Assembly (NCBI GenBank): GCA_002297005.1
Contig: DBIX01000048.1
Location: 1 to 64,000, forward strand
Length of the DNA stretch: 64,000 nt
Origin: Cyanobacteria bacterium UBA791
Lineage (GTDB): Bacteria; Cyanobacteriota; Vampirovibrionia; Gastranaerophilales; Gastranaerophilaceae
Direction of reading: 5' to 3'
Shown here piece after piece: positions 8,677-16,799 of this stretch (position 1 is the first letter of the stretch; each line of letters opens with the position of its first letter). The position numbers and the translations under genes are program-made. The notes beneath the pieces are model-generated. The model was not told where the DNA came from. It worked only from the letters and a program-made list of their open reading frames with translations, and ran no database searches.

Positions 8677-10023
8677 TTATTTAAGTAAAGTATTTGAAAC
8701 TTTATCCATAAAAGCTGCTGTATTTCTCAAAGCTGCTTGTGCTCTTGCAGAATCTTGAGGTTTGTTAGAAACTTGAGGATTTGTTGCAACTGTTTGTTGA
8801 GCTTGAACTTGAGGTTGTTGAACAACTGGAGCTTCATTATCTTCTAAAGATTTTGCAACTTCTGCAAGTTGTTCTCTGTTTAACATTTGAGATGGTTGTT
8901 GACTCATAATCAAGTTTCTGCAAGCTTCTTGAACTAATTTGTAATCTTCTGTTTCTGTTCCTTCAGCTTCCATTCTTTGGTTTGCTGCTTCTAATAAAGT
9001 TTGTAAAACTTCTTCGTCATTTTGAGCCATTTCAGCGATTGCATTTGTTTCTTCGTCTTTAGCTTTTTCTAATTCAGATTTACCAACTAATTTTCTTGAA
9101 GCATTTGATGTTAAAGTTTGTACAATTGAACCACCAACGTATGAGCAAGCTTTATCAGCAAATACACCAATTAAAGCACCGACTTTAGTATTGCCTGTCA
9201 AACCTTTGATAACACTACCAACTTTTGAACCTAAAACAGAACCTGCTACCCAACCTGCTACTGATGAAAGAGTTGTTACTGCTGATTTACCTAATTGTTT
9301 GAAACCTCTTTTTGCACCTAATTTTTTGAAAGTAGGAACAACGTTTGTTGCAACTTCAACACCACCTTCAACGGCTAACATAAATGTACCAGCTTCATTT
9401 CTGTAAGCATCTAAACATTTTGAGAAAGTTGGAGATTTAACTGCTAATTTGTTTAAACCATTGTTTATAGCTGTAATACCTAAAGCATTTTTAACACCAT
9501 TAACAATGCCACCAGTTTTTGCAGCTTCTGCGTAATCTAAAGCTCTTGCTTCAACTAATTTTTGGTTTGCTTTTTTCAATAAGTTTTTAGCATTACCAGT
9601 TGAACCAGTTACGCCTTTAGCATAATTTTGAGCTTGTTTATATAAATCTTGTGTTTGTTTTGATAAAGTTTTTGTATATTCTTCTACTGGAATATTTGAT
9701 AAAACGTTTTGAGCATTTGCGTTTCTTAAAACGCCATTAATACCAGATTTTTTTAATACATTATTTGTTGCTTTTGCATCTTTTACAACTTCATTGAAAG
9801 CATTTTTGTAATTGCCTTTATTTGACTTTAACCATTGATAGCCCTCAAATGCAGACATTGTCAATGGATATGACATTAAGTTCATTGGGTCTAAGCCATC
9901 GGTAATTTTTTCTTCTCTAGGTTTAACTTGCAAACCATTAGCATATCTTGCTAGGATTTGTAAGTCCTTTTGAGGATATCTATATGATTTTGAACCTAAA
10001 CCTTGTACCAATTTAACCACCAA
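8677..10023 (-). CDS. Unknown protein with Gly/Ala-rich hydrophobic core
   Basis: 448 aa, family not recognised. The N-terminal 60 residues hold conserved-looking LGSKSYRYPQKDLQILARYA. The middle (about 225-305) alternates small residues, for example AGWVAGSVLGSKVGSVIKGL, like a glycine zipper or pore-like insertion region. The C-terminal 140 residues are Gln/Glu/Ala-rich and helical. No classical signal peptide. The start is not ATG: TTG at 10023 (AAGG 8 bases upstream) or GTG at 10020. The gene is divergent from a 56-aa gene across a palindromic site. A surface or membrane-associated role is a guess from composition. Confidence 0.75.
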   Translation of the reverse strand: MVVKLVQGLGSKSYRYPQKDLQILARYANGLQVKPREEKITDGLDPMNLMSYPLTMSAFEGYQWLKSNKGNYKNAFNEVVKDAKATNNVLKKSGINGVLRNANAQNVLSNIPVEEYTKTLSKQTQDLYKQAQNYAKGVTGSTGNAKNLLKKANQKLVEARALDYAEAAKTGGIVNGVKNALGITAINNGLNKLAVKSPTFSKCLDAYRNEAGTFMLAVEGGVEVATNVVPTFKKLGAKRGFKQLGKSAVTTLSSVAGWVAGSVLGSKVGSVIKGLTGNTKVGALIGVFADKACSYVGGSIVQTLTSNASRKLVGKSELEKAKDEETNAIAEMAQNDEEVLQTLLEAANQRMEAEGTETEDYKLVQEACRNLIMSQQPSQMLNREQLAEVAKSLEDNEAPVVQQPQVQAQQTVATNPQVSNKPQDSARAQAALRNTAAFMDKVSNTLLK

Positions 10024-10059
10024 TTAATAAACCTTACTCTTATATAAAAACTTTTTCTA

Positions 10060-10083
10060 CATGGAAATTGCCTATTTTCCATG
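10060..10083. promoter_or_regulatory. CATGGAAA inverted repeat before the 448-aa gene
   Basis: CATGGAAA (10060-10067) and TTTCCATG (10076-10083) face each other across 8 bases, 37-60 bases before the minus-strand start. Candidate operator. Confidence 0.4.
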
Positions 10084-10093
10084 GTTTTGGGAG

Positions 10094-10118
10094 TTTTTGT
10101 TAACTTATGTAACAAAAA
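10094..10118. promoter_or_regulatory. TTTTTGTTA inverted repeat between divergent genes
   Basis: TTTTTGTTA / TAACAAAAA, 9-bp arms with a 7-base spacer. It lies 71-95 bases from the 448-aa start on one side and 75-99 bases from the 56-aa start on the other. In each direction it resembles the TTGTAACA element seen before other lineage-type genes. Confidence 0.45.
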
Positions 10119-10192
10119 TCAGCTTTGCTGAAATTTTGAATTTCCAAAATTGTTTATAGAGGAGTAGAGAGTAAAATGTGAGGAGTTTTGAC

Positions 10193-10363
10193 ATGCCTGT
10201 CGGTAATATGAAGATTGATCCGTTGCAACAACAAATGGAAATGGTTCTTAGTAATTCCAAACCAAAAACGGATGAAGAAAAAGCCGAAGATAGATCGGAC
10301 ATGTTATTTTCTTACATGAATATGATTGCTTTCAACAATAAAGTAGATTTGAAATTAAATTAA
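10193..10363 (+). CDS. Small protein of unknown function, 56 aa
   Basis: Starts MPVGNMKIDPLQQQMEMV; charged middle KPKTDEEKAEDRSD; hydrophilic, predicted helical. AGGAG ends 7 bases before ATG 10193, so this start is preferred to the in-frame GTG at 10178, which overlaps the ribosome site. It is monocistronic with a terminator about 75 bases on. It mirrors the arrangement at 6340: a 56-aa gene divergent from a large lineage-type protein, though the two small proteins are not visibly similar. Confidence 0.75.
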   Translation: MPVGNMKIDPLQQQMEMVLSNSKPKTDEEKAEDRSDMLFSYMNMIAFNNKVDLKLN

Positions 10364-10436
10364 ACACACACTAACTAAACACTTACTCACACACACTTTT
10401 AGACATTAATTACCTTAAATGAAAGTTTTAATGTAA

Positions 10437-10469
10437 AGCCTGATTTATTTACAAATCGGGTTTTTTTTT
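10437..10469 (+). terminator. Intrinsic terminator of the 56-aa gene
   Basis: Stem CCTGATTT / AAATCGGG with one G-T pair, then nine T. A weaker ACATTAA / TTAATGT hairpin precedes it at about 10403-10434. Confidence 0.85.
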
Positions 10470-10504
10470 GTAGAATATCAACATAAACAATGAGGACATA
10501 AAAT

Positions 10505-11182
10505 ATGAAATTATGTGTTTACTTTGGAACATTTAACCCTATCCATAATGCTCATCTAGCAGTAGCTAACTTTGTAAGAGCAAATTTTGATTTTGATGTA
10601 ATTTTGTTTGTACCAGCTTACAAACCACCTCACAAAGATATTGATGATGAATTAGCTCATCACAGACTTAATATGGTTAAATTAGCTATTTCTGGTGAAA
10701 GCAAATTTAGTTTCAGCAATATTGAATACAGTAATGTAAGATATTCATACACTTACCTTACTATCCAAGAATTATACAAACGTTATACTGGTATTGAGGG
10801 TAAAATCAACTTTATCATCGGTTCTGATGCATTTAAAGAATTTGAAACTTGGTATGAAGCTGAAGAATTAAAGAAATTAATTAAATTTATTGTATTCCCA
10901 AGACAAAAAGAATTTAGCCTTCATCAGTTTGATTATTTAAAAGAAAGAGGCTATGATTTTGAAATAGCACCTCTTCAATTTATTGATTTATCCTCAAGAG
11001 TTATCCGCTCAAGAATCAAAAAAGGTAAATCAGTTCAAGGTTTATTACCACCTGCGGTAATTGATTATATCAATAAAAACGAATTGTATAGACCAAAACC
11101 TGAAGAAGATGAGGGTACTATTTTGTTAAATACAATCAAAATTAACACAGAAAACGAAAATGAAAACAACGATAAAAATTAA
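10505..11182 (+). CDS. nadD: Nicotinate-nucleotide adenylyltransferase
   Basis: Joins ATP and nicotinate mononucleotide to make deamido-NAD. The 225-aa protein has the nucleotidyltransferase T/HxGH region as GTFNPIHNAHL (about 8-18), IIGSDAFKEFETW in the middle, and the closing SSRVIRSRIKKG. A charged tail of about 30 residues after the usual end (PKPEEDEGTILL onward) is slightly longer than typical. It overlaps yqeK by 23 bases, a pairing seen in many bacteria. Confidence 0.93.
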   Translation: MKLCVYFGTFNPIHNAHLAVANFVRANFDFDVILFVPAYKPPHKDIDDELAHHRLNMVKLAISGESKFSFSNIEYSNVRYSYTYLTIQELYKRYTGIEGKINFIIGSDAFKEFETWYEAEELKKLIKFIVFPRQKEFSLHQFDYLKERGYDFEIAPLQFIDLSSRVIRSRIKKGKSVQGLLPPAVIDYINKNELYRPKPEEDEGTILLNTIKINTENENENNDKN

Positions 11183-11747
11183 GCCTCTTAGCGAAATAAA
11201 AGAATGGCTAAAAGAAAATTTAAATGACGAAAGATTTAGACACACACTTGGTGTTGCAGACTGTGCTAGAGAATTGGCTTTAAAATATGGAGCAAATCCT
11301 GAAAAGGCATATCTTGCCGGTCTTCTTCACGATTGTGCAAAATGCTTGGATAAAGAAACTTCTAAATCATATTTTGATAAAGTTGAAATTACAGAAGAAG
11401 AAAAAATAAATTACAAAACTTGGCACGCACCTATCGGAGCATATTTCGCAAAAACATTATTTCACGTAGAAGATGAGGAAATTTTATCTGCAATTCGTTG
11501 GCATACTTTGGGTAAAATAAACATGTCACTATTTGAAAAAATCATTTTTTTGGCAGATAAAATTGAAACTGAAACACGAGATAAAGACTGGTGTGAACTT
11601 AATAGAAAACTTTTACAAGAAGAAAATGGCTTAGACAAAGCACTTTTAAATTGCTATAACGCAACAATAAAAAGTCTTTGCGATAGAAACCTAAAAATCT
11701 GCAAATTAACAATTGATATTTATAACGAATTATTAGACTGCGTCTAG
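11160..11747 (+). CDS. yqeK: YqeK-type HD-domain hydrolase (diadenosine tetraphosphatase family)
   Basis: 195 aa. HD metal-binding residues are visible in RHTLGVADCA, LLHDCAK and TWHAPIGA, with IRWHTLG following. The family hydrolyses Ap4A to ADP. Translation is probably coupled to nadD, whose end it overlaps. In many genomes rsfS follows; here the operon ends and the next 370 bases carry no annotated-size gene. Ap4A hydrolysis next to an NAD gene fits family knowledge; it is not shown by sequence alone. Confidence 0.88.
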   Translation: MKTTIKIKPLSEIKEWLKENLNDERFRHTLGVADCARELALKYGANPEKAYLAGLLHDCAKCLDKETSKSYFDKVEITEEEKINYKTWHAPIGAYFAKTLFHVEDEEILSAIRWHTLGKINMSLFEKIIFLADKIETETRDKDWCELNRKLLQEENGLDKALLNCYNATIKSLCDRNLKICKLTIDIYNELLDCV

Positions 11748-11771
11748 CCTTGACTAGTTCAAGTTAAAGGG

Positions 11772-11800
11772 TTGAACTTGATAAAAAAATACGTTATAAT
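11772..11800 (+). promoter_or_regulatory. Strong sigma70-type promoter for the antisense RNA
   Basis: TTGAAC (11772-11777), 17-base spacer, TATAAT (11795-11800). Start expected near 11807. No plus-strand reading frame of note follows, so the transcript is probably non-coding. Confidence 0.8.
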
Positions 11801-11806
11801 ATAAAC

Positions 11807-11908
11807 ACAACAAGTGGCATTTAGCGAAAGCTAAATTTTTACACCACTATTTAGTTGATTAAACTAAAGTTAGCGTTACGGTTGCAATTGTGAACGCTAA
11901 CTTTTCTT
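11807..11908 (+). ncRNA. Candidate antisense antitoxin RNA, about 100 nt
   Basis: Starts after a near-consensus promoter and ends at a hairpin GTTAGCGTT / AACGCTAAC (11869-11877, 11893-11901) followed by TTTTCTTT. Two other hairpins lie inside: TTTAGC-GAAA-GCTAAA (11820-11835) and TTTAGTT / AACTAAA (11850-11868). It is antisense to the 3' half and tail of the 35-aa peptide gene, the layout known for SR4/bsrG and RatA/txpA. The class is inferred from layout, not from homology. Confidence 0.6.
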
Positions 11909-12030
11909 TATTGAAGAAAACAGCTATTATATAGAATATAACGGCTAGCGTTCTAATTGTTTGCATAAGCAACACCCCCTTTCTTGATGCAAGTAGCATC
12001 ATAAAAGAAATGTGTGGTGTCCACTTGTTG
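11808..12030. other. Long-range complementary ends of the toxin-antitoxin transcript region
   Basis: CAACAAGTGG (11808-11817) pairs with CCACTTGTTG (12021-12030), and ACACCAC (11841-11847) pairs with GTGGTGT (12014-12020). Inside are at least five more hairpins, including GATGC-AAGTA-GCATC (11986-12000) and TTTTCTT / AAGAAAA (11902-11920). Nothing else is seen in the 370-base gap between yqeK and the membrane-protein gene. Confidence 0.65.
11859..11966 (-). CDS. Candidate type I toxin: 35-aa hydrophobic peptide
   Basis: The peptide begins MQTIRTLAVIFYIIAVFF, continues with a charged NKEK, then a second hydrophobic stretch ending TLTLV. AAAGGGGGTG, a near-perfect ribosome site, ends about 7 bases before the ATG, the strength typical of holin-like type I toxin genes. 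The leader (CAACAAGTGG, then ACACCAC) can pair over 17 bases with the 3' region (GTGGTGT, then CCACTTGTTG), which could make the full-length mRNA translationally closed. A weak promoter, TTTAGT and TATGAT with a 17-base spacer, lies on the minus strand near 12055-12083. A membrane action is inferred from hydrophobicity. Confidence 0.6.
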   Translation of the reverse strand: MQTIRTLAVIFYIIAVFFNKEKLAFTIATVTLTLV

Positions 12031-12120
12031 CATTAAATTTTAAAAGTACAATTTATCATATTGTACATATTTTACATACTAAAATACATACAATAATTAT
12101 ACGATTTATTTTGACAAACG

Positions 12121-12561
12121 TTAATCTCTTGTTTTTTTAATAAATAAATTAATTGCCTCTTTAAAATTTTTCGGAGTATCTAGGGTATTTTCTTCTACGT
12201 CAATACCAAATTCTGGTTTGCCTGATAATTTTTTATACGAAATTAATGTAAAATAGATAATCAAAGACGAAATAACTACCCAAGCTATTGCAATAAAAAA
12301 TTTAATCAATACGTTTGAATTAGGTTTTTTAAATGCATCCTCGTCTGCGATTTCATCAATATCTTTAATCGTTACATCTTCTTGTGGTTGTTGAAGATTT
12401 GCAGTAGGAACTTCTGCAACTGGCACATTGTCTTGCACCGCAGGAGTTTTTGCAACCACTTCAATTTCGTCATCACTAACAACAGCAAAAGCCGTAACGC
12501 CACAAATTAGTGGCATTACGATTGCTATTAAAACTATAAAATTTTTGATTTTTTTAATCAT
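12121..12561 (-). CDS. Small membrane protein with signal peptide
   Basis: 146 aa, family not recognised. A hydrophobic N-terminus (FIVLIAIVMPLICGVTAFA) looks like a signal peptide or anchor. An acidic/Pro linker of about 60 residues follows, then one membrane segment (VLIKFFIAIAWVVISSLIIY, about 89-110) and a 35-residue tail. It starts 6 bases after the RNase E/G stop, so it is probably cotranscribed and may help membrane placement of that complex (speculative). Confidence 0.7.
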   Translation of the reverse strand: MIKKIKNFIVLIAIVMPLICGVTAFAVVSDDEIEVVAKTPAVQDNVPVAEVPTANLQQPQEDVTIKDIDEIADEDAFKKPNSNVLIKFFIAIAWVVISSLIIYFTLISYKKLSGKPEFGIDVEENTLDTPKNFKEAINLFIKKTRD

Positions 12562-12567
12562 TTTTAT

Positions 12568-14298
12568 CTATTCTTCTGTTGTTGTTTCTTTTTTTCTAGT
12601 TGTTCTTTTTTTAGTTGTTTTACCGGCTTTACTTGCACCTCTGTTTGGTCTTCTACCTTTTTTAGGTGCTTCCTCTGCTGGTTGTTCTTCAACTGCAACT
12701 GGAAATTCTGCAACAACTTCTTGTTTTGGTTCTTCAATTTTTGGTGAAACTTCTTCATTTGGTGACATTACCACTTCAGCAGTTTCAATTGGAGAATTTT
12801 CTACAAATTCTTTAATTTGTTTTTTGTTATTAAATTTCTTATTTTTTTGTTGTTTCTTTTCTTTTTTAATTTGTGTTGTTTCTTCTTGTGCAACTAAAGA
12901 TGGATTTTCATTATTTTCCAAAGCCTCTACTTGTTCTCTTTGTTCTCTTTGAGGTCTGTCATTTTGGTTTTTATGATTGTTGTTATTGTTTTTCTTAAAG
13001 TTGCTTACAGGAAGTTTCATTTTAGCAGCTTTAGCTCTGTATTCACCCTCAGCAGTTGGAGAAGAGAATTTGAAATCTTCCATAATATATCCAGCACCTT
13101 GACAATGTGGACATTTTTTAGCAAAAATTTCTGTTAAACTTTGACCTTGTCTGTGTCTTGTCAATTCTACAAGACCTAAGTCTGACAATTGACCAACTTG
13201 TGGTTTTGCTTTATCCTTTTCGAATGCAATTTCAAGTTCTTCCATAACCGCAAGCTTGTCTGCTCTTGAAAGCATATCGATAAAGTCTACAATTACCATA
13301 CCACCAATGTTTCTCAATCTTAATTGACGAGCAATTTCGTGAACTGCCTCGATATTTGTTTTTAGAATTGTTTCATCTTGAGTACCAGCACTTACGAATT
13401 TACCTGAGTTTACATCGATTACTGTTAACGCTTCAGTTTGTTGGATAAACAAATATCCACCTGATGGCATATTAACTTTGATTTGTAAAGCGGCTTTGAT
13501 TTCTTTATGAATATTTGTAGCGATTAATAAAGGTTCAGAACCTTTGTATAATTCAACTTTAATTTCTTTATTCATGTGCCAGTTTTGTAATAGAGTTTGA
13601 ACTCTATTCAATGCAAAAGCTGTATCTACAAGAATTTCTTTAACATCTTCTGTACAAGCTTCACGGATAACTCTGTATAATAAGTCTTGGTCACGAGATA
13701 AAAGATTTGGAGCTTCAAGTGATTCAGATGCAGTAATAATATTATTCCATTTTTCTAAAAGGATTTCTAAATCCTCTTGAATATCTGCCTCTGATTGATT
13801 TTCAGCCTCAGTCCTAATAATTACACCTAAACCAACTGGTTTTAAAAGGCTAACGATAGATTTTAATCTTGCTCTTTCTTTTACAGATTCAATTTTTTTA
13901 CTTACGTTAATACCAGCTTCTGATGGAATCAATACCAAAAATCTTCCTGGTAAGCTGATTTCTGTAGTAACACGAGGACCTTTATGACCTGTAGGTTCTT
14001 TTGTAACTTGTACTACTAATTTTTGTTTTGGTGATAATTTATCTTGCAAAGCACCTTTGCCCATTACGTCTTGAGCGTGCAAAAAACCCATTTTGTCATA
14101 ACCAACATTAACGAAAGCTGCGTCAATACTTGGTAAAATGTTTTCTACAGTTGCTAAATATACATCACCTAATAAAACTTCTCCACGGTTGATGAAAAAT
14201 TCACTAACTTTTCCATCTTCCATCAATGCAGCGATATTATCTCTTTCTGCAATTACAATCTTTTTTCCTTCTTCGTGAGAATTTCCTTGTTTTTTCAT
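12568..14298 (-). CDS. rne: Ribonuclease E/G family endoribonuclease
   Basis: Initiates mRNA decay and rRNA/tRNA processing. Order: N-terminal S1-like part (GDVYLATVENILPSIDAAFV), 5' sensor region, DNase I-like catalytic core with VIDVNSG near 291 and VIVDFIDM near 336 (the two metal-binding Asp), and the zinc link CPHC at about 395-398. A roughly 165-residue non-catalytic tail is Lys/Gln/Glu-rich and ends in a very basic segment (KKGRRPNRGASKAGKTTKKR), reminiscent of the basic PNPase-binding ends of cyanobacterial RNase E. Third in a minus-strand operon after two genes of the radical SAM block. Confidence 0.92.
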   Translation of the reverse strand: MKKQGNSHEEGKKIVIAERDNIAALMEDGKVSEFFINRGEVLLGDVYLATVENILPSIDAAFVNVGYDKMGFLHAQDVMGKGALQDKLSPKQKLVVQVTKEPTGHKGPRVTTEISLPGRFLVLIPSEAGINVSKKIESVKERARLKSIVSLLKPVGLGVIIRTEAENQSEADIQEDLEILLEKWNNIITASESLEAPNLLSRDQDLLYRVIREACTEDVKEILVDTAFALNRVQTLLQNWHMNKEIKVELYKGSEPLLIATNIHKEIKAALQIKVNMPSGGYLFIQQTEALTVIDVNSGKFVSAGTQDETILKTNIEAVHEIARQLRLRNIGGMVIVDFIDMLSRADKLAVMEELEIAFEKDKAKPQVGQLSDLGLVELTRHRQGQSLTEIFAKKCPHCQGAGYIMEDFKFSSPTAEGEYRAKAAKMKLPVSNFKKNNNNNHKNQNDRPQREQREQVEALENNENPSLVAQEETTQIKKEKKQQKNKKFNNKKQIKEFVENSPIETAEVVMSPNEEVSPKIEEPKQEVVAEFPVAVEEQPAEEAPKKGRRPNRGASKAGKTTKKRTTRKKETTTEE

Positions 14299-14320
14299 AA
14301 CACCTTTTTCCTTTATATGT

Positions 14321-16798
14321 TTAAACTTCTTTTAAATTTTCGTCCAAAAATTTAGTTCTTTTAATATCAAAGATAGTATTTGAGTCGATAAGGTTCATAA
14401 GAACATCTGCTCTAACAGCGGGTATTTCTGACTGTTGACCTGTTTTCAAAATAATAAACAGTTTTTCACCCTCAAATCTATAAGATTTTATTGAAGATTT
14501 TATATTTAATGTTTTTAGTAAACCTTTTTTGTTTTTCTTCTCGATTAAAATTTTTGGAGAAGACAAAACTCTATCACAATTATACATGAAAGTTTTAAAA
14601 TCGCAAACAGAGTTGTTAAATAGTTTTATCTCATATTCTGCCCAACAAACAGTAGTATCGATAGAATTTGCGTGTTTATCAATACGTTTTGCCTCTTTTA
14701 CTTCACAATGTTCAGGAAGAACTCTTTTTAATTCGTTTTTAATTTCTTCTTCAGTTAAATCGTTATAACATTCAAAATCAACAAGTTCGCAATCACTTTC
14801 TACAAACAATGGTAAAGCAACACCCATAGAAACCTTCATTGTAGGATTAAACCCTTGTGTGAATGCCATATCAAAATTTGTGCGACACATTGATTTGATA
14901 AAGAAATTTTGAAAATCTAGGTGAGAGAAGTATCTCAAATTACCAGATTTTGTAACTTTTAATCTGTATCTATAAACAACATCTTTATTGATTTCTCTAT
15001 GTTCAGAAGAAACCTCTTTTGGTATGTATTTTTTATCATAGATTTTTTTAACTTTTAAATTTCTGCAAACACCACAATTTACACAATGTTGTTCGCAAGT
15101 TGGAGTAAATCCCTCTTTATTAAAAGCTTTATGATAATCATCTAATAACCAAGATTTATCAAGACCAGTATCAACAAAATCCCATGGTAATTCTTCATCT
15201 AAAGAATATTGATGATTTGCCAAATCTTCTAAATCAAAACCTAATTCTTTTGCCGTATCTTTCCAAACATCTTGGTCAAAATATTCACCCCAAGCATCTA
15301 AATAACAACCCTTTTTATAAAGTTCTTCGATATATTTACAAAGACTTGCATCACCTCTTGTAAGTACAGCCTCAACTTGTGAAATAAAAGGCTCGTGATA
15401 ATTGATTTTCACACCTTTAATTGTTTTCAATTTTTCTTTTAGGTAATGAATATGTTCCATAATTTCGTCAATACGCATTTGCGGAACCCATTGGAACGGA
15501 GTATGTGGTTTTGGTACAAAAACTGATAATGTGCAAGTTATATCAAGAGAATGTTTTAGTCCCAATTCTTTCTTCATAACCTTTTGTTTCCAACGGATTG
15601 TACCCAAAAGATTTGCCATTTCTTCCATATCTTCAAGAGTTTCAGTAGGAAGTCCAGCAATAAAATAAAATTTGATTTTTGACCAACCGTTTTTGTAAAG
15701 TTCTAAAGCAACATCAATAATTTGCTCACGAGAAATGTTCTTCTTAATTACATCTCTAAGTCTTTGACTACCAGCCTCTGGAGCAAGTGTCATTGCAGCT
15801 TTTCTAACCTCTTGAGTCAAATGTGCAAGTTCAAGATTAAAACCGTCAATTCTTTGACTTGGCAAAGATACAGAAACTTTTTTATCTTTAAATTCACAGT
15901 TTAATTCCTTAATTACTTCATTAATGTTTGTATAATCATTTGAAGATAGTGAAAGCAAAGAATATTCATCATATCCGGTATTTTTAACAAGTTCTTTTGT
16001 AATTTTTATAACATCTTCTGCACTTCTTTCACGAACAGGTAAAGTCACGTGCCCTGGTTGGCAGAAACGACACATTCTAGTACATCCACGGCGAATTTCA
16101 ATTACAGCTCTATCATGAACTGAAGTTGAATACGGTACAGGATATTTTTTAAGTGCATTGTCATAAGTTAGTTGTACAATTCTTTTTGTAACTTTTTTAG
16201 GATATTTTGCTGACCAAACACCCTCAAGCTCACAAAGTTTTTTGATTTTTTCATCACGAGATGCATTTTTGTTTTCTTCTAAAACCTTGCAAACCTCTAA
16301 AATCAATTCTTCTCCGTCACCAACTAAGAAACAATCAATAAATTCACTCATTGGTAATGGATTAAACGTACAAGGGCCACCAGCTAAAATAATTGGGTCA
16401 TTTTCTGTTCTATCAGAATTTTTGTATGGAATTTGTGACATTTCCATCATTTTTAAAACAGTTGTATAAGCTAGTTCATACTGAATAGAAAAACCAACCA
16501 CATCAAAATCTTTTATTGCTCTTTTGCTTTCAAGTCCATACAAAGTAGCTGGTTGAAAATCTTTTTCTGGAGCGTAAACTCTATCAGCCATATAATTAGG
16601 TTCATCGTTTACCAAAGAATATAAAATTCTTTGTCCCAAATTACTGATACCGATTTCGTATTTGTCAGGAAAAGCAAAAGCAAAACGAATTTTTGCATCA
16701 TCAAAACTTTTATTGTAAGACAAAAATTCGCCACCAATGTATTGGTAAGGCTTGTTACAATGATACAAACTTTCGTGATATTTTTCTATAAATTCCAT
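14321..16798 (-). CDS. Radical SAM protein (TIGR03960 type) fused to DUF2344 (TIGR03936)
   Basis: 825 aa. The N-terminal B12-binding-like part holds LGQRILYSLVNDEP. The radical SAM core has the cluster motif GCTRMCRFCQPG at about residues 236-247. After about residue 560 there is a Cys-rich CEQHCVNCGVC, then the DUF2344 domain (LRYFSHLDFQNFFIKSM, TQGFNPTMKVSMG). In other genomes the two parts are often separate neighbouring genes next to rne/rng; here they are one protein, 22 bases upstream of rne. A role in RNA or ribosome modification is suggested only by this neighbourhood. Confidence 0.9.
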   Translation of the reverse strand: MEFIEKYHESLYHCNKPYQYIGGEFLSYNKSFDDAKIRFAFAFPDKYEIGISNLGQRILYSLVNDEPNYMADRVYAPEKDFQPATLYGLESKRAIKDFDVVGFSIQYELAYTTVLKMMEMSQIPYKNSDRTENDPIILAGGPCTFNPLPMSEFIDCFLVGDGEELILEVCKVLEENKNASRDEKIKKLCELEGVWSAKYPKKVTKRIVQLTYDNALKKYPVPYSTSVHDRAVIEIRRGCTRMCRFCQPGHVTLPVRERSAEDVIKITKELVKNTGYDEYSLLSLSSNDYTNINEVIKELNCEFKDKKVSVSLPSQRIDGFNLELAHLTQEVRKAAMTLAPEAGSQRLRDVIKKNISREQIIDVALELYKNGWSKIKFYFIAGLPTETLEDMEEMANLLGTIRWKQKVMKKELGLKHSLDITCTLSVFVPKPHTPFQWVPQMRIDEIMEHIHYLKEKLKTIKGVKINYHEPFISQVEAVLTRGDASLCKYIEELYKKGCYLDAWGEYFDQDVWKDTAKELGFDLEDLANHQYSLDEELPWDFVDTGLDKSWLLDDYHKAFNKEGFTPTCEQHCVNCGVCRNLKVKKIYDKKYIPKEVSSEHREINKDVVYRYRLKVTKSGNLRYFSHLDFQNFFIKSMCRTNFDMAFTQGFNPTMKVSMGVALPLFVESDCELVDFECYNDLTEEEIKNELKRVLPEHCEVKEAKRIDKHANSIDTTVCWAEYEIKLFNNSVCDFKTFMYNCDRVLSSPKILIEKKNKKGLLKTLNIKSSIKSYRFEGEKLFIILKTGQQSEIPAVRADVLMNLIDSNTIFDIKRTKFLDENLKEV

Positions 16799-16799
16799 T

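Noticed and set aside
11808..12030. 6S RNA, tmRNA or RNase P RNA in the gap after yqeK
   Set aside because: The closing stem recalls 6S RNA, but the interior forms many separate hairpins, not one long rod, an intrinsic terminator lies after 100 bases, and neither tmRNA nor RNase P conserved segments are present. The antisense/toxin reading explains more.
12428..12952. Plus-strand open frame opposite the RNase E tail
   Set aside because: Ser/Phe/Cys-rich shadow of a Lys/Glu-rich minus-strand coding region.
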